Source of the DNA: Streptococcus pneumoniae
Lineage (GTDB): Bacteria; Bacillota; Bacilli; Lactobacillales; Streptococcaceae
Direction: 5' to 3'
Assembly: GCF_001096185.1 (NCBI RefSeq)
Contig: NZ_CRPU01000003.1
Coordinates: forward strand, 1-64,000
DNA: 64,000 bases
In this document: piece by piece, positions 28,336 to 37,177 of the stretch
How positions within the stretch are numbered: the stretch's first letter is position 1
Layout of the letters: the number at the start of each line of letters is the position of its first letter
The notes under the pieces: generated by a model
Seen by the model: only the letters and a program-made list of their open reading frames with translations
Databases searched by the model: none
Told to the model about the DNA's origin: nothing
Position numbers and translations under genes: made by a program

Positions 28336-29726
28336 TATTCTTCTATGGTAGAATGCTTATAACCATAAGTGAAGTAAATAATACTTCCTACTAACAACGC
28401 AACTAGGAAAGCAATCCAAGTTTCCACATTATATTGCAACATGAAGGATAAACAAATGATGATCGATAAAATTGGTAACAGAGGTACCAATGGTGTTTTA
28501 AATTCTCCAGCTTTGGGCATCCCTTTTTCTTTCCGTAAGCGAATCAGACCGTAAGCAAGCATGACCAAGTAGGCTAAGGTACAAATATTTAAGAAGGCTG
28601 CGATACTAGCAAGAGGGAACATTCCTGCTGCTACTGCTGAAGCTAGACCGGTCAAGATAGTAGCATTTTTGGGTACCTTGCTTGTTTTGGTCAGTTCCTT
28701 AAAGGCAGCAGGCATCAATCCGTCACGCGCTAAACTGTAAATCATACGCGATAGGGCATAGGTCATCGAAATACAAACTGTAATCAAGGTCAAGATAGCC
28801 ACTAATGACACATAGTTGGCTGCCCAACTAATCCCAATGCTACGAAGTGCAAAGGCAACGGCGTCATCGACATTTAAATGACTATAGTGAACCACACCAG
28901 TCAAAACAAGGGTCACCAAGGCATAGAGAATAGTTACGATAGAAAGCGATAAGACAATCCCTCTAGGAATATTTTTTTGAGGAGTCTTGACTTCATCTAC
29001 AGCCATAGAGATGGATTCAAAGCCCAAAAATCCAAAGAACATCAAGGACGCACCAGCCATAATACCAGTACTAGCGCCATAGATTTGTCCAAAACCATAA
29101 GGAGCAAAATTGCTCCAATTATCAAGTTTAATATTCCAAATTCCTACTAAAATAAAGAGAGATAAAGCCGAGAATTTCAGAATGACCAAAATTGAATTAA
29201 AGCGTAAAGCTGCTTTAGCATTTAGTAAAACAAGCGAAGTCACCAAGACCAAGACAAGAATAGGCAATAAATCAACAAATGTCCCTGCTTGAGGATTAAA
29301 GGTACCATTTAAAGCCTGAGGAAGGGCTATCCCGTATTGAGAGAGCAAGCCTTTAAAATAAGCTGCCCAACCCGAAGCCACACCAGATATGGCTGTCATG
29401 AACTCCATCATGGTTAACCAGCCAGCCAACCAAGCTGGGAATTCTCCTAAAATAACATAGAGATAGCTGTAGGCACCACCTGTAGCGGGTACTCGTGAAG
29501 CAAATTCTGCAAAAAAGAGAGCTGATAATCCCACACACAAGGCAGAAATGACGATTGAAATCACTAGGGCTGGACCCGCTAGAGTTGCGGCTGCAGTACC
29601 TGTTATTGTAAATACACCTGTCCCTACCATGGCTCCGATACCCAGCAAAATCAAATCCCATAACTTCAAATGCCTGTGCATCTCCGTTTTATCTAAACTA
29701 ACATTTTTTGTTCTAAATATATTCAT
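28335..29726 (-). CDS. APC-family amino acid permease
   Basis: The product has 463 residues from ATG 29726 (MNIFRTKNVSLDK), with TTGGAG upstream; a TTG four codons earlier would overlap that site. Twelve membrane segments are expected; the first carries the APC signature LILLGIGAMVGTGVFTITG. The family imports cationic or neutral amino acids; closest type is YfnA/CAT, but the substrate cannot be told. Its last codons (STIEE, stop) lie exactly at the BOX boundary, so the C-terminus may have been set by that insertion. Confidence 0.88.
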   Translation of the reverse strand: MNIFRTKNVSLDKTEMHRHLKLWDLILLGIGAMVGTGVFTITGTAAATLAGPALVISIVISALCVGLSALFFAEFASRVPATGGAYSYLYVILGEFPAWLAGWLTMMEFMTAISGVASGWAAYFKGLLSQYGIALPQALNGTFNPQAGTFVDLLPILVLVLVTSLVLLNAKAALRFNSILVILKFSALSLFILVGIWNIKLDNWSNFAPYGFGQIYGASTGIMAGASLMFFGFLGFESISMAVDEVKTPQKNIPRGIVLSLSIVTILYALVTLVLTGVVHYSHLNVDDAVAFALRSIGISWAANYVSLVAILTLITVCISMTYALSRMIYSLARDGLMPAAFKELTKTSKVPKNATILTGLASAVAAGMFPLASIAAFLNICTLAYLVMLAYGLIRLRKEKGMPKAGEFKTPLVPLLPILSIIICLSFMLQYNVETWIAFLVALLVGSIIYFTYGYKHSTIEE

Positions 29727-29805
29727 CTTTGACTCCAAAATAAAATGATGATTCTATTTTACCATAAATATAGGACATTTGTGAATATTTATAAAATAAT
29801 TTTCT

Positions 29806-29842
29806 AAAAAAATCTGACTACTCTCTTGTAATCAGATTTTTA
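29806..29842 (-). terminator. Terminator after etrx2
   Basis: Stem AAATCTGA / TCAGATTT extended on both sides by A/T runs, between etrx2 and the permease. Confidence 0.75.
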
Positions 29843-29848
29843 TCTATT

Positions 29849-30406
29849 CTAGTTCATTTCTTTAAAAGCTGCTTCTGCATCCGCATTGCTGATAGCACCA
29901 AATTGAATCTTTCCAATCTTTCCTTGGCTATCAATTAAATATTCTGTAGGAATACTTCGAATTTGATAAGCTTGGAAGGTCGTTGCTTTGGTATCATAAA
30001 GAACAGGGATATCCTTATAACCTTGATCTTGGAACCATTGTGGGAATTGCTCGACAGTTTTTTCACCTTGAATTCCTGGTGCAATGACACTAAGAATTTC
30101 AAAATCACGATCTGGTTTCGCCGCTAATTCCATCAACTCAGGCATACTTTTCTTACATGGACCACACCAGGAAGCCCAAAACTTCAAATAGACTTTTTTC
30201 CCCTTATAATCAGATAACTTAACTTCTTTGCCATCCATGGATTGCAATGTGAAGTCTGGAGCATCTTTTCCAACAGCAATTTGTTGTACAGTCGTTTGTT
30301 GCTTTGGCTGTTGTGCTGCTTGAGTCTTTTTAGTTTCTTCCTCACCACAGGCTATCAATACAACTAATGACAAGAGGCTTAAGCCAGCAAACATTACTTT
30401 TTTCAT
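29849..30406 (-). CDS. etrx2: Surface thioredoxin-fold lipoprotein
   Basis: The product has 185 residues. The lipobox VVLIACGEE anchors it at Cys-20; a Lys/Gln-rich linker leads to a TlpA-like thioredoxin domain with the active site FWASWCGPCKKSM (about 92-104) and the cis-Pro loop RSIPTEYLI. It matches pneumococcal Etrx2, which with the membrane protein CcdA2 keeps surface methionine sulfoxide reductase active. The ccdA gene directly upstream supports this. Confidence 0.92.
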   Translation of the reverse strand: MKKVMFAGLSLLSLVVLIACGEEETKKTQAAQQPKQQTTVQQIAVGKDAPDFTLQSMDGKEVKLSDYKGKKVYLKFWASWCGPCKKSMPELMELAAKPDRDFEILSVIAPGIQGEKTVEQFPQWFQDQGYKDIPVLYDTKATTFQAYQIRSIPTEYLIDSQGKIGKIQFGAISNADAEAAFKEMN

Positions 30407-30417
30407 CTTTTTCTCCT

Positions 30418-31125
30418 TTATTCAAAAATTCCAGCTAGGACATTTACTTGTCCTAATAGTAACAAAATTCCCATTAAAATAATGAGGAAGCCACCAATTT
30501 TCTTCAGTAGCATCATATGACGTTTAATTTTACTAAAATAAGGCACTACTACACCTGAAGCTAGAGCCAAAATCAAGAAAGGAATGGCCATCCCTAAAGT
30601 GTAAATCAAGGTATAGATAGCACCTTGCCAAGCGCCATTGCCTCCAGAAGCCGCAAGCGCTAAAACAGAACTCAAAACTGGACCGATACATGGCGTCCAA
30701 CCGAAGCTAAAGGTAATACCGAGTAAAAAGGCCGACCAATAACGATTGGCTTCTGATTTCTTAAAAGTAAAACTTTTTTGAACCTCTAATTTTTTAAAAT
30801 GAAAAATTTCCATCTGGTGAAGGCCCAAAATGATAATAATAGCTCCCATGACATATCGAAACCAATTTGCATAGAGAATATGACCAAAGTAACCTGCACC
30901 AAAGCCTAGAATAAAGAAAATGAGAGAGATACCTGCGATAAAGCAAAATGTTCGAATCAAACCTGACCAAAGAACCTTTCTCCCAAACAAGGAAAAACTT
31001 TTTGCGCTTTCCTGATCATCCAATAAAATCCCAGCATAGACTGGCAGAAGTGGAAAAATACAAGGAGAAAAGAAGGACAAGACCCCTGCTAAAAAAACGG
31101 AGATTGAAAATACTAGCGTTTCCAA
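30418..31125 (-). CDS. ccdA2: Cytochrome c biogenesis-type thiol-disulfide carrier CcdA
   Basis: The product has 235 residues with six membrane segments. The paired redox cysteines are in FFSPCIFPLLPVYAG (about 22) and FGWTPCIGPVLSS (about 142). It passes electrons from cytosolic thioredoxin across the membrane to Etrx2, whose gene starts 11 bases downstream. Streptococci have no c-type cytochromes, so it serves protein repair instead. Confidence 0.92.
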   Translation of the reverse strand: METLVFSISVFLAGVLSFFSPCIFPLLPVYAGILLDDQESAKSFSLFGRKVLWSGLIRTFCFIAGISLIFFILGFGAGYFGHILYANWFRYVMGAIIIILGLHQMEIFHFKKLEVQKSFTFKKSEANRYWSAFLLGITFSFGWTPCIGPVLSSVLALAASGGNGAWQGAIYTLIYTLGMAIPFLILALASGVVVPYFSKIKRHMMLLKKIGGFLIILMGILLLLGQVNVLAGIFE

Positions 31126-31271
31126 TAAAGAACCAACTTTCTTAAGATTTCTAATCCTATTTTACTATATTCAATTTAATTTGTATGCTTTCTGCTACGC
31201 AAAATCGTATCGGGAACTATTGGACTAATCTTTTCTTTTGCTAGTCAAGGTGGATTTTATCCCCCAAAATA

Positions 31272-31312
31272 GCCAAAAAGCAACGACAAGGGTTACTCGT
31301 CGCTGCTTTTGT
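31272..31312 (-). terminator. Terminator of the YSIRK surface protein gene
   Basis: Stem AAAAGCA-CGAC with its complement GTCG-TGCTTTT around a loop, followed on the minus strand by TTTTTGG. Confidence 0.65.
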
Positions 31313-31355
31313 GAACGGAAACGTCTTTTAGAGTTGACATTTCATAAATCATGTT

Positions 31356-34300
31356 TTACTTGAGTTTGGCAAGGATTGCTTTAAGCTCCTCTACTAGTTT
31401 AGCTTCTGTCTCTGCTGAGCCATTTTCCTCTTTCACGAAATCAAGGGTTTCTTGGAGAAGGTTTTGGGCTTTGGCAAGGACTTTTTTATCCGCTTTTTCT
31501 ACATCTAGCTGTCCAAGAACTTTTGTCAATTCCGTGCTTAATTGCTGGATTTCTGACTCTTTCTTACGTCGAACCAACCAGAAGGCAATCACACCTAGAA
31601 GAGCAAGTAGACCGACTACAATCACTCCTGCTGGAACTGAGTTTGTTTCAGTCATCTTATCTGAATCCTTACTATCTTCCGTTCCTTGTTTGGCATCCTT
31701 CTTGTCCTGTGTAGGCTTGCTGTCGCTAGCATTTGCTTTCACATCTTTGAGAGAGTCCAAGGCAGCCTTCACAGACTCTACTGCAGTACGCAGACCTTGC
31801 TCTGTCAAGGCACTATCTTCCAGAGCTTTTTGAGCATCTAGGAGGACAGTTTTGGCTGCATCGATTTTCGCATCAGATACTGTTGCCAAAGCTTTCAATC
31901 GTTGGTCTAACTCTTGAGTCAAGGCACGAAGTTCAGACTTGTCAACTTGCTCTTGAGCTGGAGCTTGCGTGCTCGTTGAGCTAGCTGAAAGATTTGCTGC
32001 CGCTCTAGGAGCTTGAGTCGGAGCTGAACTTGGAGCTGGGACAGGACCTGCAGGTTGACTCGGAGCTGTTGGTTGAGACGGTTGTGGAGCTGGCTCAGAT
32101 GGAGCTGTTGGAGTCTCTGTAGCTCCTTGGTCTGGCTGAGTAGGAGTAGAAGGTTGAGGTTGAGGCGTAGGAAGCGGACGTGGAGATGGTTGTGGATTGA
32201 TGTTCTTGATAGCATCGATTCCTGCCACTTTTGCCTGTTCTACATCCTTATTTGTTAAGCCCTTGTCCACCGCAATCTTAGCATTCTTAGCTTCTTGATC
32301 CACCTGTTGCAATGCTCTTGACTTGTCCTCAGTTGTCAAATCAAAACGATTCGAAATTTCTGTTTTCTTAGCAAATGCAGCAGCTTCAATTGCCTTAATC
32401 GCTTTTGATTTTTCTGTCTCTGTTGGAATTGCTACAGCGTTAATAGCGTTAATACCTTGTTCTTTATTAGTAAGTACCTTATCAGCATCTTCTGATTTAT
32501 TTATTCTATTCTTAGCAGCATCCGCCACGTTTTTATACTGATTCTTGACATTCGCTTTTTCTTCTGTAGTTAAATCGTTATTTGAATCTACATTAGCATT
32601 TTTTAGATGTAAGAGATCTAAGATTTCTGCTATCGCAACCTTCTTAACTTCAGCTAAGTTCCCTTGAGTGTGAACTGCACCTATGTTGTTTACACCAGTC
32701 GTTTTAGCTGTTTCTACTTTATCTGCATCGCTTGCACTTGTAATAGCTGTTTCAGCGTCACTTTTCGCTGTCTCAACTAATTTAATCTTCTCAGTTTTCT
32801 GAGTGTTCGTTAAACTGTTATCGTTGTTGATTTCACCAGTCTCTTGCGTTGCGGCTGTAGCTATAGCTTCTTTTGCCTGACGTTTCACTTCATCTAGGTT
32901 TCCTTGAGTGTGAACTGCACCTATGTTGTTTACACCAGTCGTTTTAGCTGTTTCTACTTTATCTGCATCGCTTGCACTTGTAATAGCTGTTTCAGCGTCA
33001 CTTTTCGCTGTCTCAACTAATTTAATCTTCTCAGTTTTCTGAGTGTTCGTTAAACTGTTATCGTTGTTGATTTCACCAGTCTCTTGCGTTGCGGCTGTAG
33101 CTATAGCTTCTTTTGCCTTAGTTTTCAATTCCTCCAAATTAACTTTCGGCGCTACTGTCACTGCATCACTATAACTTGAAGCTCTTATTCCGGGATTTCC
33201 ATTTGTTTTATCGTCAATTTCAATAACTGTCAATGCAAGAAGTTTTCCTCCTGAAAGAGGTTTTAGATAATCACTTTCTCTAATAGTTACAGTAGTTTTC
33301 TTCGTTACTGGATCAACTGTTCCTGTTGAAACATCAACTTTTGCTGTCAATCTTGTTGGTCTTGGATTACCATTCGTTGCAAATTCATCACCATCATATA
33401 CCGTTTTATCACGATCATTATCAGCAACTAAATATACTTTCATTTTTGCATATGATGGAAGACTTGGAACAGAAGGGACTTCTACATCAATTGTTGGTTT
33501 AGTACCATCCTTACCTTTTAAATACGCATCTACAGTAGGTTCCGTTTGACCTGTCGGAACTTTAATAGTTGGCTTACTAAGAGAACGAAAAGCACCAATT
33601 TGGACTGTTTTGTCTCCTCCTACAGTTTTTACAGTGAAAGTTAAAACAGCATCGTTTTTACCATTAACATCTGTTGTTGCCCTCGCAAAATATGTCGTTG
33701 CATTATTTGGAAAGTTAGACATTTTTTCTACAGTGACTGAGCGTCCTGTGTTGCTTGTTACAGTTACACCTTTAATCTCTCCAGTTTTAGATACAAATTT
33801 AACTATAGTTCTAACTTGATTCGAAAGTATTTCATAAAAATATTTATCAATACTACTGTAATTTCCGTCTGTCCTATTATTCGATATCCCAAACTCTATA
33901 CCAGACGTTTCTTCTGGCGTCGCTCTAAACCCACTACCTTCTGTAAAAGTAGTTCCATTTAAGCTGTGATTATGCCCTGCGATATTGGTACTGTTTGGTT
34001 CTGTATTTTCTGCCTTTAGACCGACAGTTGCTTTTCCATTTGTTGTATCAAGTTTAGGAGCCTTAGGTTCTACATCCTTCTTAACACGTCTTAAGCCAGT
34101 ATTTTTATAACTTACTAATGTTCTAAAGGCTGCATCTACTTCTGTTTGATTTTGCGCCGTTGCAAGGACTTGTCTCGCTTCTTCAGCTTTTGCTTTTAAG
34201 GCTGCTACTGATTCTTCTGTGTAGTTTTCTGTTTTTATGGCATCAATTTCACTTAATAGCGTTTCTAAGTTCTGAGTATTTAGTTGTCTACTAAGTTCAA

Positions 34301-34697
34301 TATCTGTTTTTGGTTGATCTTGTTTTTCTGCTATCTCTTTATTTGATTCTAATTTAGAATTGCTTTCAGTACTCGTTTCCTCAACCTTAGCTTTTCCTTC
34401 ACCATCTTTAGCTTGGCTGTCTTGCTCTTTTCTCTCTGTCGCTTGAGTGTTTGGTTTAGCTCCTTCTTGTTCTACGTTAAGATTTTGATTGCTTGTATCT
34501 GATGGCGGTAAGACAGATGGATTCCCAGTGTTGCCATTTCCATCCTGAGCGACTACTTCTGTACTTGTTTCTGCCGCCTGCACTTCTGTCGCTGGATTAG
34601 CCACAAAAAAGACAGACCCTAGCAAGACTGAGGCTGCTCCAATTGAAAACTTGCGTATAGAAAAGCGTTGGCGCTCATTCATTTTAAACTGTTTCAT
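31356..34697 (-). CDS. YSIRK-type surface protein with 80-residue repeats and a cytoplasmic tail
   Basis: The product has 1,113 residues. A YSIRK-type signal (FSIRKFSIGAASVLLGSVFF) directs septal secretion. About 215-520 look like beta-rich adhesin domains. Residues 527-686 hold two 80-residue helical repeats (SLTNTQKTEKIKLVETAKSD) followed by related DUF1542-like repeats, a Pro-rich spacer (NPQPSPRPLPTPQPQPS), helical segments, and a transmembrane helix (AGVIVVGLLALLGVIAFWLV). No LPXTG is present; about 75 helical residues follow the helix inside the cell. It is therefore a membrane-anchored rather than sortase-anchored protein. No function assigned. Confidence 0.82.
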   Translation of the reverse strand: MKQFKMNERQRFSIRKFSIGAASVLLGSVFFVANPATEVQAAETSTEVVAQDGNGNTGNPSVLPPSDTSNQNLNVEQEGAKPNTQATERKEQDSQAKDGEGKAKVEETSTESNSKLESNKEIAEKQDQPKTDIELSRQLNTQNLETLLSEIDAIKTENYTEESVAALKAKAEEARQVLATAQNQTEVDAAFRTLVSYKNTGLRRVKKDVEPKAPKLDTTNGKATVGLKAENTEPNSTNIAGHNHSLNGTTFTEGSGFRATPEETSGIEFGISNNRTDGNYSSIDKYFYEILSNQVRTIVKFVSKTGEIKGVTVTSNTGRSVTVEKMSNFPNNATTYFARATTDVNGKNDAVLTFTVKTVGGDKTVQIGAFRSLSKPTIKVPTGQTEPTVDAYLKGKDGTKPTIDVEVPSVPSLPSYAKMKVYLVADNDRDKTVYDGDEFATNGNPRPTRLTAKVDVSTGTVDPVTKKTTVTIRESDYLKPLSGGKLLALTVIEIDDKTNGNPGIRASSYSDAVTVAPKVNLEELKTKAKEAIATAATQETGEINNDNSLTNTQKTEKIKLVETAKSDAETAITSASDADKVETAKTTGVNNIGAVHTQGNLDEVKRQAKEAIATAATQETGEINNDNSLTNTQKTEKIKLVETAKSDAETAITSASDADKVETAKTTGVNNIGAVHTQGNLAEVKKVAIAEILDLLHLKNANVDSNNDLTTEEKANVKNQYKNVADAAKNRINKSEDADKVLTNKEQGINAINAVAIPTETEKSKAIKAIEAAAFAKKTEISNRFDLTTEDKSRALQQVDQEAKNAKIAVDKGLTNKDVEQAKVAGIDAIKNINPQPSPRPLPTPQPQPSTPTQPDQGATETPTAPSEPAPQPSQPTAPSQPAGPVPAPSSAPTQAPRAAANLSASSTSTQAPAQEQVDKSELRALTQELDQRLKALATVSDAKIDAAKTVLLDAQKALEDSALTEQGLRTAVESVKAALDSLKDVKANASDSKPTQDKKDAKQGTEDSKDSDKMTETNSVPAGVIVVGLLALLGVIAFWLVRRKKESEIQQLSTELTKVLGQLDVEKADKKVLAKAQNLLQETLDFVKEENGSAETEAKLVEELKAILAKLK
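32662..33118. repeat. Exact 217-bp tandem duplication, 240-bp period
   Basis: Bases 32662-32878 are identical to 32902-33118. This encodes the two copies of the 80-residue unit in the surface protein and indicates recent duplication or gene conversion. Confidence 0.95.
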
Positions 34698-35126
34698 AGT
34701 TTTTCCTTTCTTTCTACCCTGTCTTTGCTCCTCTAGCCATGTTCATGCAGGCATCAACTCGCAATAAAACCAGGAAAACATGACCTTTTCTCATCTTGCA
34801 AAAATGACAAAAAGCCCAGTGTTTACTAACACTTCATTATATCAACTTAGTTCCCTTCCTTCAACCTCACTTTGTTTTAGAAAATCGATGATTATATATA
34901 TATATATGCACATTGCTTATTTTAAAGGATTTAGAGGCTCCTTATTTGTAAATTTAGTATATTTTTTATTATTTTCAGAAATTTTAAATTTATATGACAT
35001 TCGAACAAAGCTGTTTGTCTTGCTATCTATCGCCAGAAAGACCTATCCTAGACTCAGCAAGTAAAAAAAGGCTCTCCGAAAAATCAGAAATCCTGAGATA
35101 TTATTTGATATAACTCCTTAACCAAA
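34698..35126. other. Upstream region of the surface protein gene
   Basis: AT-rich stretch with a TATATATATATATAT run near 34,894 and a small hairpin AGTGTTTACTAACACT near 34,818. A frame of 94 codons on the plus strand has no ribosome binding site and I do not believe it. I see no other gene. Confidence 0.5.
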
Positions 35127-35364
35127 TCACTTGATGTAGGCTCTCCCAGCTTTGTCGAGTAGCAGAGGTAGACTAACCATGACAAAAATCAGCCATAGCC
35201 TGACTCGTAAAAGCCCAGATAAATATAGGAAAGAAGCAAAGAGAAAGGCCGATAGCAAAATCATACCCAAAGTCTCTCCAAAATTCCTGCAAATAAATAG
35301 AAGCCAAAGGAGAGATAAAGGATAAAGGATAAAGAGACTAAAGCAAAAACGCTTGCCTGTCTTT
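35127..35364 (-). pseudogene. C-terminal remnant of a membrane protein
   Basis: One minus-strand frame ends at 35127 and reads SLFILYPLSLLWLLFIC, RNFGETLGMILLSAFLFAS, FLYLSGLLRVRLWLIFVMVS then LPLLLDKAGRAYIK. These are two to three hydrophobic helices with a basic tail. There is no start codon or upstream half; the frame runs out of a fragment of the Rpn-type gene, so it is a truncated relic of an unknown membrane protein. Confidence 0.5.
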
Positions 35365-35411
35365 TTAGTTCCAAGAACCCTATCTTGACCAGATGATTTT
35401 CCTGATCGTTA
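35365..35411 (-). pseudogene. Internal fragment of an Rpn-family gene
   Basis: Bases here match the stretch near 36,310-36,365 of the intact gene, coding NGQENHLVKMAFLELKK, with several changes. It lies right after the stop of the next fragment. Confidence 0.6.
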
Positions 35412-35420
35412 GTGCTGATT

Positions 35421-35858
35421 TTACAACAATGTCTCAAACTCAGTGACAGTCATTTCCAATTGCTGACTGGCAACCTCAGAAGTCAGAAGACCTTGACGAA
35501 CCATATCCAGGAAGGCAAAGAGTTTTCCTTCTTCCCTTCCTTCAACTTTCCCACGCTCCAGTCCCTGTTCAAGACCCTCTGCACGACCACGTTCAAGTCC
35601 ACGCTCTAAACCTTTTTCCTCAGCTTGTTCCAAAGCATAGTCCTGCGCTAACAATGCTTGTTCTTCTCGCATACGTAGTTGACTAAACATCTTCCTGTCC
35701 TCCTCGGACCAGCTCTTGTAGTCCAGCAGTTGGTCTGCCTGGCTGATGGCTCGCTCAGGTTGCTGGGTAAAGGGGTTTATTCCCGAAAAACTCCAACCAC
35801 GGCTTACGAACCTCGTCTTTGCTGGTTTCTCTGTATTTTTTTAATTCCAAGAACGCCA
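35421..35858 (-). pseudogene. Frameshifted 3' part of an Rpn-family gene
   Basis: Bases 35421-35690 encode the C-terminus (FSQLRMREEQALLAQDYAL, then GLERG/AEGLEQG repeats and TVTEFETLL), nearly identical to the intact neighbour. Upstream homology continues to about 35858, but the GGGG at about 35,771 has one extra base compared with the intact copy, breaking the frame. The 5' half is missing. A clear degraded duplicate. Confidence 0.8.
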
Positions 35859-35879
35859 TCTTAACCGTTATTGCTAGTC

Positions 35880-36851
35880 TTACAACAAGGCCTCAAACTC
35901 AGCCACGGTCATTCCTAACTGCCGGCTGGCAACCTCAGGTGTTAGAAGACCTTGACGTACTAGATTTACTAAACCTACTTTTAATCCCTGTTCGATGCCT
36001 TCAGCTCGTCCACGTTCAAGTCCTTGTGCTAAACCTTTTTCGATGCCTTGTTCAATCCCCTCTGCACGACCACGTTCAAGACCACGTTCTAAGCCCTTTT
36101 CCTCAGCTTGTTCCAAGGCATAGTCCTGCGCTAACAAGGCTTGTTCTTCTCGCATACGTAGTTGACTAAACATTTTCCTGTCCTCCTCGGACCAGCTCTT
36201 ATAGTCCAGCAGTTGGTCTGCTTGGCTGATGGCTCGCTCGGGGTGTTGGGTAAAGGGCTTGTTGCCGAAAAACTCCAACCAGGGTTTGCGAACCTTGTCT
36301 TTGCTGGTTTCTCTGTATTTTTTTAATTCCAAGAATGCCATCTTGACCAGATGGTTTTCTTGACCGTTATTGGTGATAGTTAAGACTTCACCCGTCGTGT
36401 CCTCGCGCATACTAAAGCTATGAAAAGCTAAGTCATCTGAAAAGTAATTGCTGTCCACGATTGCGATAGCGTATACTGGTGCGATGTGTTTGTAACTCTG
36501 GTGTGTATCACCTTCTCGTTGGCGAATTTTTTCTAGATTTTGATTAACCTGACTACACAGATAAGCCCACAGGCGATTGATGAAAAAATTCTGATGATGA
36601 ACCTGAATCTCAATGATAACTTGCGTTCCATTATCCAACTCCGCCAAGACGTCTATACTGGTATAGAAGTCCTGAGCCGAGTAGGGTAGAGAAGGCAAGA
36701 CATGAATATTACTTCCCTCCAAAATCGTCACATTTTTTGCTGGTAAATCCAGCATATCGCGGATAAATTGACAAGTGATTTCTGGATTGCTAAAGATTTT
36801 CTTAGCTACCAAGTCATTAGTCGGGCTGATGCCCGGATGACGTACAGTCAT
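35880..36851 (-). CDS. Rpn-family PD-(D/E)XK nuclease / putative transposase
   Basis: The product has 323 residues from ATG 36851 (MTVRHPGISPTNDLVAKKIF), with AAAGGAG upstream. The PD-(D/E)XK core is visible as DFYTSIDVLAELDNGTQVIIEIQVHHQ (about 70-97; Asp, Glu and Gln of the active site). The C-terminus carries a tandem repeat of GLERG/RAEGIEQG units, typical of the recombination-promoting nuclease group, which can differ in copy number. Role may be DNA cleavage during recombination or defence. Only intact copy here; two broken copies follow. Confidence 0.85.
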   Translation of the reverse strand: MTVRHPGISPTNDLVAKKIFSNPEITCQFIRDMLDLPAKNVTILEGSNIHVLPSLPYSAQDFYTSIDVLAELDNGTQVIIEIQVHHQNFFINRLWAYLCSQVNQNLEKIRQREGDTHQSYKHIAPVYAIAIVDSNYFSDDLAFHSFSMREDTTGEVLTITNNGQENHLVKMAFLELKKYRETSKDKVRKPWLEFFGNKPFTQHPERAISQADQLLDYKSWSEEDRKMFSQLRMREEQALLAQDYALEQAEEKGLERGLERGRAEGIEQGIEKGLAQGLERGRAEGIEQGLKVGLVNLVRQGLLTPEVASRQLGMTVAEFEALL

Positions 36852-36878
36852 ATTTCTTCTCCTTTCATTATAGCACAT

Positions 36879-37147
36879 TTTTTAATCTAATTTACTAGAT
36901 TCGATGCTTCTATCTATTTATTCGGAAAAGAAATTAAAAGTCTCCTAATTTTTAATCAATTCTTTCTAATGGATATAGAGAATAAAGGAAACTTTCCAAT
37001 TTCTAGTACTATTTTAGAAGTTATAGTGTAGCATTCCAACTTCAAAGCACCATAAAATCAATTGAAACAAGAACAATGCAAACAATTCTCGTAAACGGAT
37101 TGCAACTACAAAAAAGCAAGCATTCACAAGAATACTTACCTATCATG
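36879..37147. other. Intergenic region that may carry a small RNA
   Basis: No convincing gene. A plus-strand frame from 37076 has no ribosome binding site and runs antisense into the GDPD gene. A plus-strand terminator follows at 37148, which needs an upstream transcript. Confidence 0.4.
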
Positions 37148-37173
37148 GGAGGAACAACCGTTCCTCTTTTTTT
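37148..37173 (+). terminator. Orphan plus-strand terminator
   Basis: GAGGAAC-AACC-GTTCCTC followed by seven Ts. All neighbouring genes run on the minus strand, and on that strand there is no T-run, so this ends an unannotated plus-strand transcript. Confidence 0.75.
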
Positions 37174-37177
37174 ACTA

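Noticed and set aside
28102-28362. An 86-codon plus-strand frame with three repeats of a short peptide, and the matching minus-strand frame
   Set aside because: It lies wholly in the BOX element; the repeat is the 45-bp boxB unit, and there is no ribosome binding site.
31600-31680. LPXTG sortase signal in the surface protein
   Set aside because: No LPXTG-like motif precedes the membrane helix, and the helix is followed by a long tail rather than a short basic end.
34780-35064. A 94-codon plus-strand frame upstream of the surface protein gene
   Set aside because: No ribosome binding site, low-complexity composition and a TA repeat inside it.
35819-36169. A 116-codon plus-strand frame
   Set aside because: It is the complement of the repeat-rich 3' end of the intact Rpn gene.
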